5,191 nt of DNA, taken from Methanosarcinaceae archaeon. GTDB taxonomy: Archaea > Halobacteriota > Methanosarcinia > Methanosarcinales > Methanosarcinaceae. The translations under genes were made by a program, and so were the position numbers. The stretch's first letter is position 1. Every line of letters begins with the position of its first letter. The notes under the pieces are model-generated. The model worked only from the letters and a program-made list of their open reading frames with translations, made no database searches and was not told the origin of the DNA. The stretch covers positions 1 through 5,191 of the forward strand of contig JAUVKD010000101.1 in the NCBI GenBank assembly GCA_030596385.1. Direction: 5' to 3'. This document shows positions 5,184-5,191 of this stretch, piece by piece.

Positions 5184-5191
5184 AAGCCTTC

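Larger units (their letters stand above)
5105..5191 (-). mobile_element. 3' end of a group II intron (cut by the window edge)
   Basis: Read on the minus strand, domain V, a 3-base linker (5147-5149), domain VI and a short tail follow one another in canonical order, so this is the 3' end of a self-splicing, mobile group II intron. The rest of the ribozyme, and any reverse transcriptase/maturase gene, would lie beyond 5191. The 3' splice site is not fixed by sequence alone. A dinucleotide AT at 5106-5105, fitting the usual AY ending, lies 9-10 bases past the branch-point A. Typical spacing is slightly shorter, so the true end may differ by a few bases. Confidence 0.85.

Overview
The window looks like a chromosomal segment of a methanogenic archaeon, most likely of the Methanosarcinales. 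The evidence is a class I ketol-acid reductoisomerase of archaeal type, an RCK_N-DHH-DHHA1 fusion protein typical of euryarchaea, archaeal BRE/TATA-like promoter boxes, clear Shine-Dalgarno sites and moderate-to-low G+C. The assignment rests on recognition of protein families by eye, not on a database search.

Layout. Bases 1-91 hold three direct copies of a GTGTAAACGATGT-type repeat, resembling the multiple terminal repeats of IS21-family elements. They run almost into the start codon of a very A+T-rich two-gene cassette. The first gene (104-874) encodes a proteasome-like Ntn hydrolase whose predicted catalytic Thr is residue 2. The second (875-1033) encodes a 52-residue protein and starts one base after the first gene's stop, with its ribosome binding site inside the first gene. 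A structured element ending in seven T's (1035-1111) follows. The rest of the gap to the next gene holds a 30-bp imperfect palindrome and one arm of a 14-bp perfect inverted repeat.

On the minus strand, ilvC (2933-1926) is followed by an FMN nitroreductase-family gene (start preferred at 1846, end 1298) that has its own TATA-like box in the gap. A 564-bp A+T-rich divergent intergenic region (2934-3497) separates ilvC from the plus-strand RCK_N-DHH-DHHA1 gene (3498-4967), which has a good archaeal promoter and Shine-Dalgarno site and a hairpin across its stop codon.

The right edge (5105-5191) is the 3' end of a minus-strand group II intron: a textbook 34-nt domain V and a domain VI with a bulged adenosine. 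The flanking plus-strand stretch (about 5038-5104) resembles domain I of a second group II intron in the opposite orientation, so introns may be nested here.

The chromosomal core (ilvC, nitroreductase, DHH protein) is therefore bracketed by mobile DNA: a possible IS21-like end with a foreign-looking peptidase cassette on the left, and group II intron material on the right. ilvC serves branched-chain amino acid synthesis. The DHH fusion plausibly links nucleotide sensing to cyclic dinucleotide or nanoRNA hydrolysis. No functional link between these genes and the left cassette is visible.
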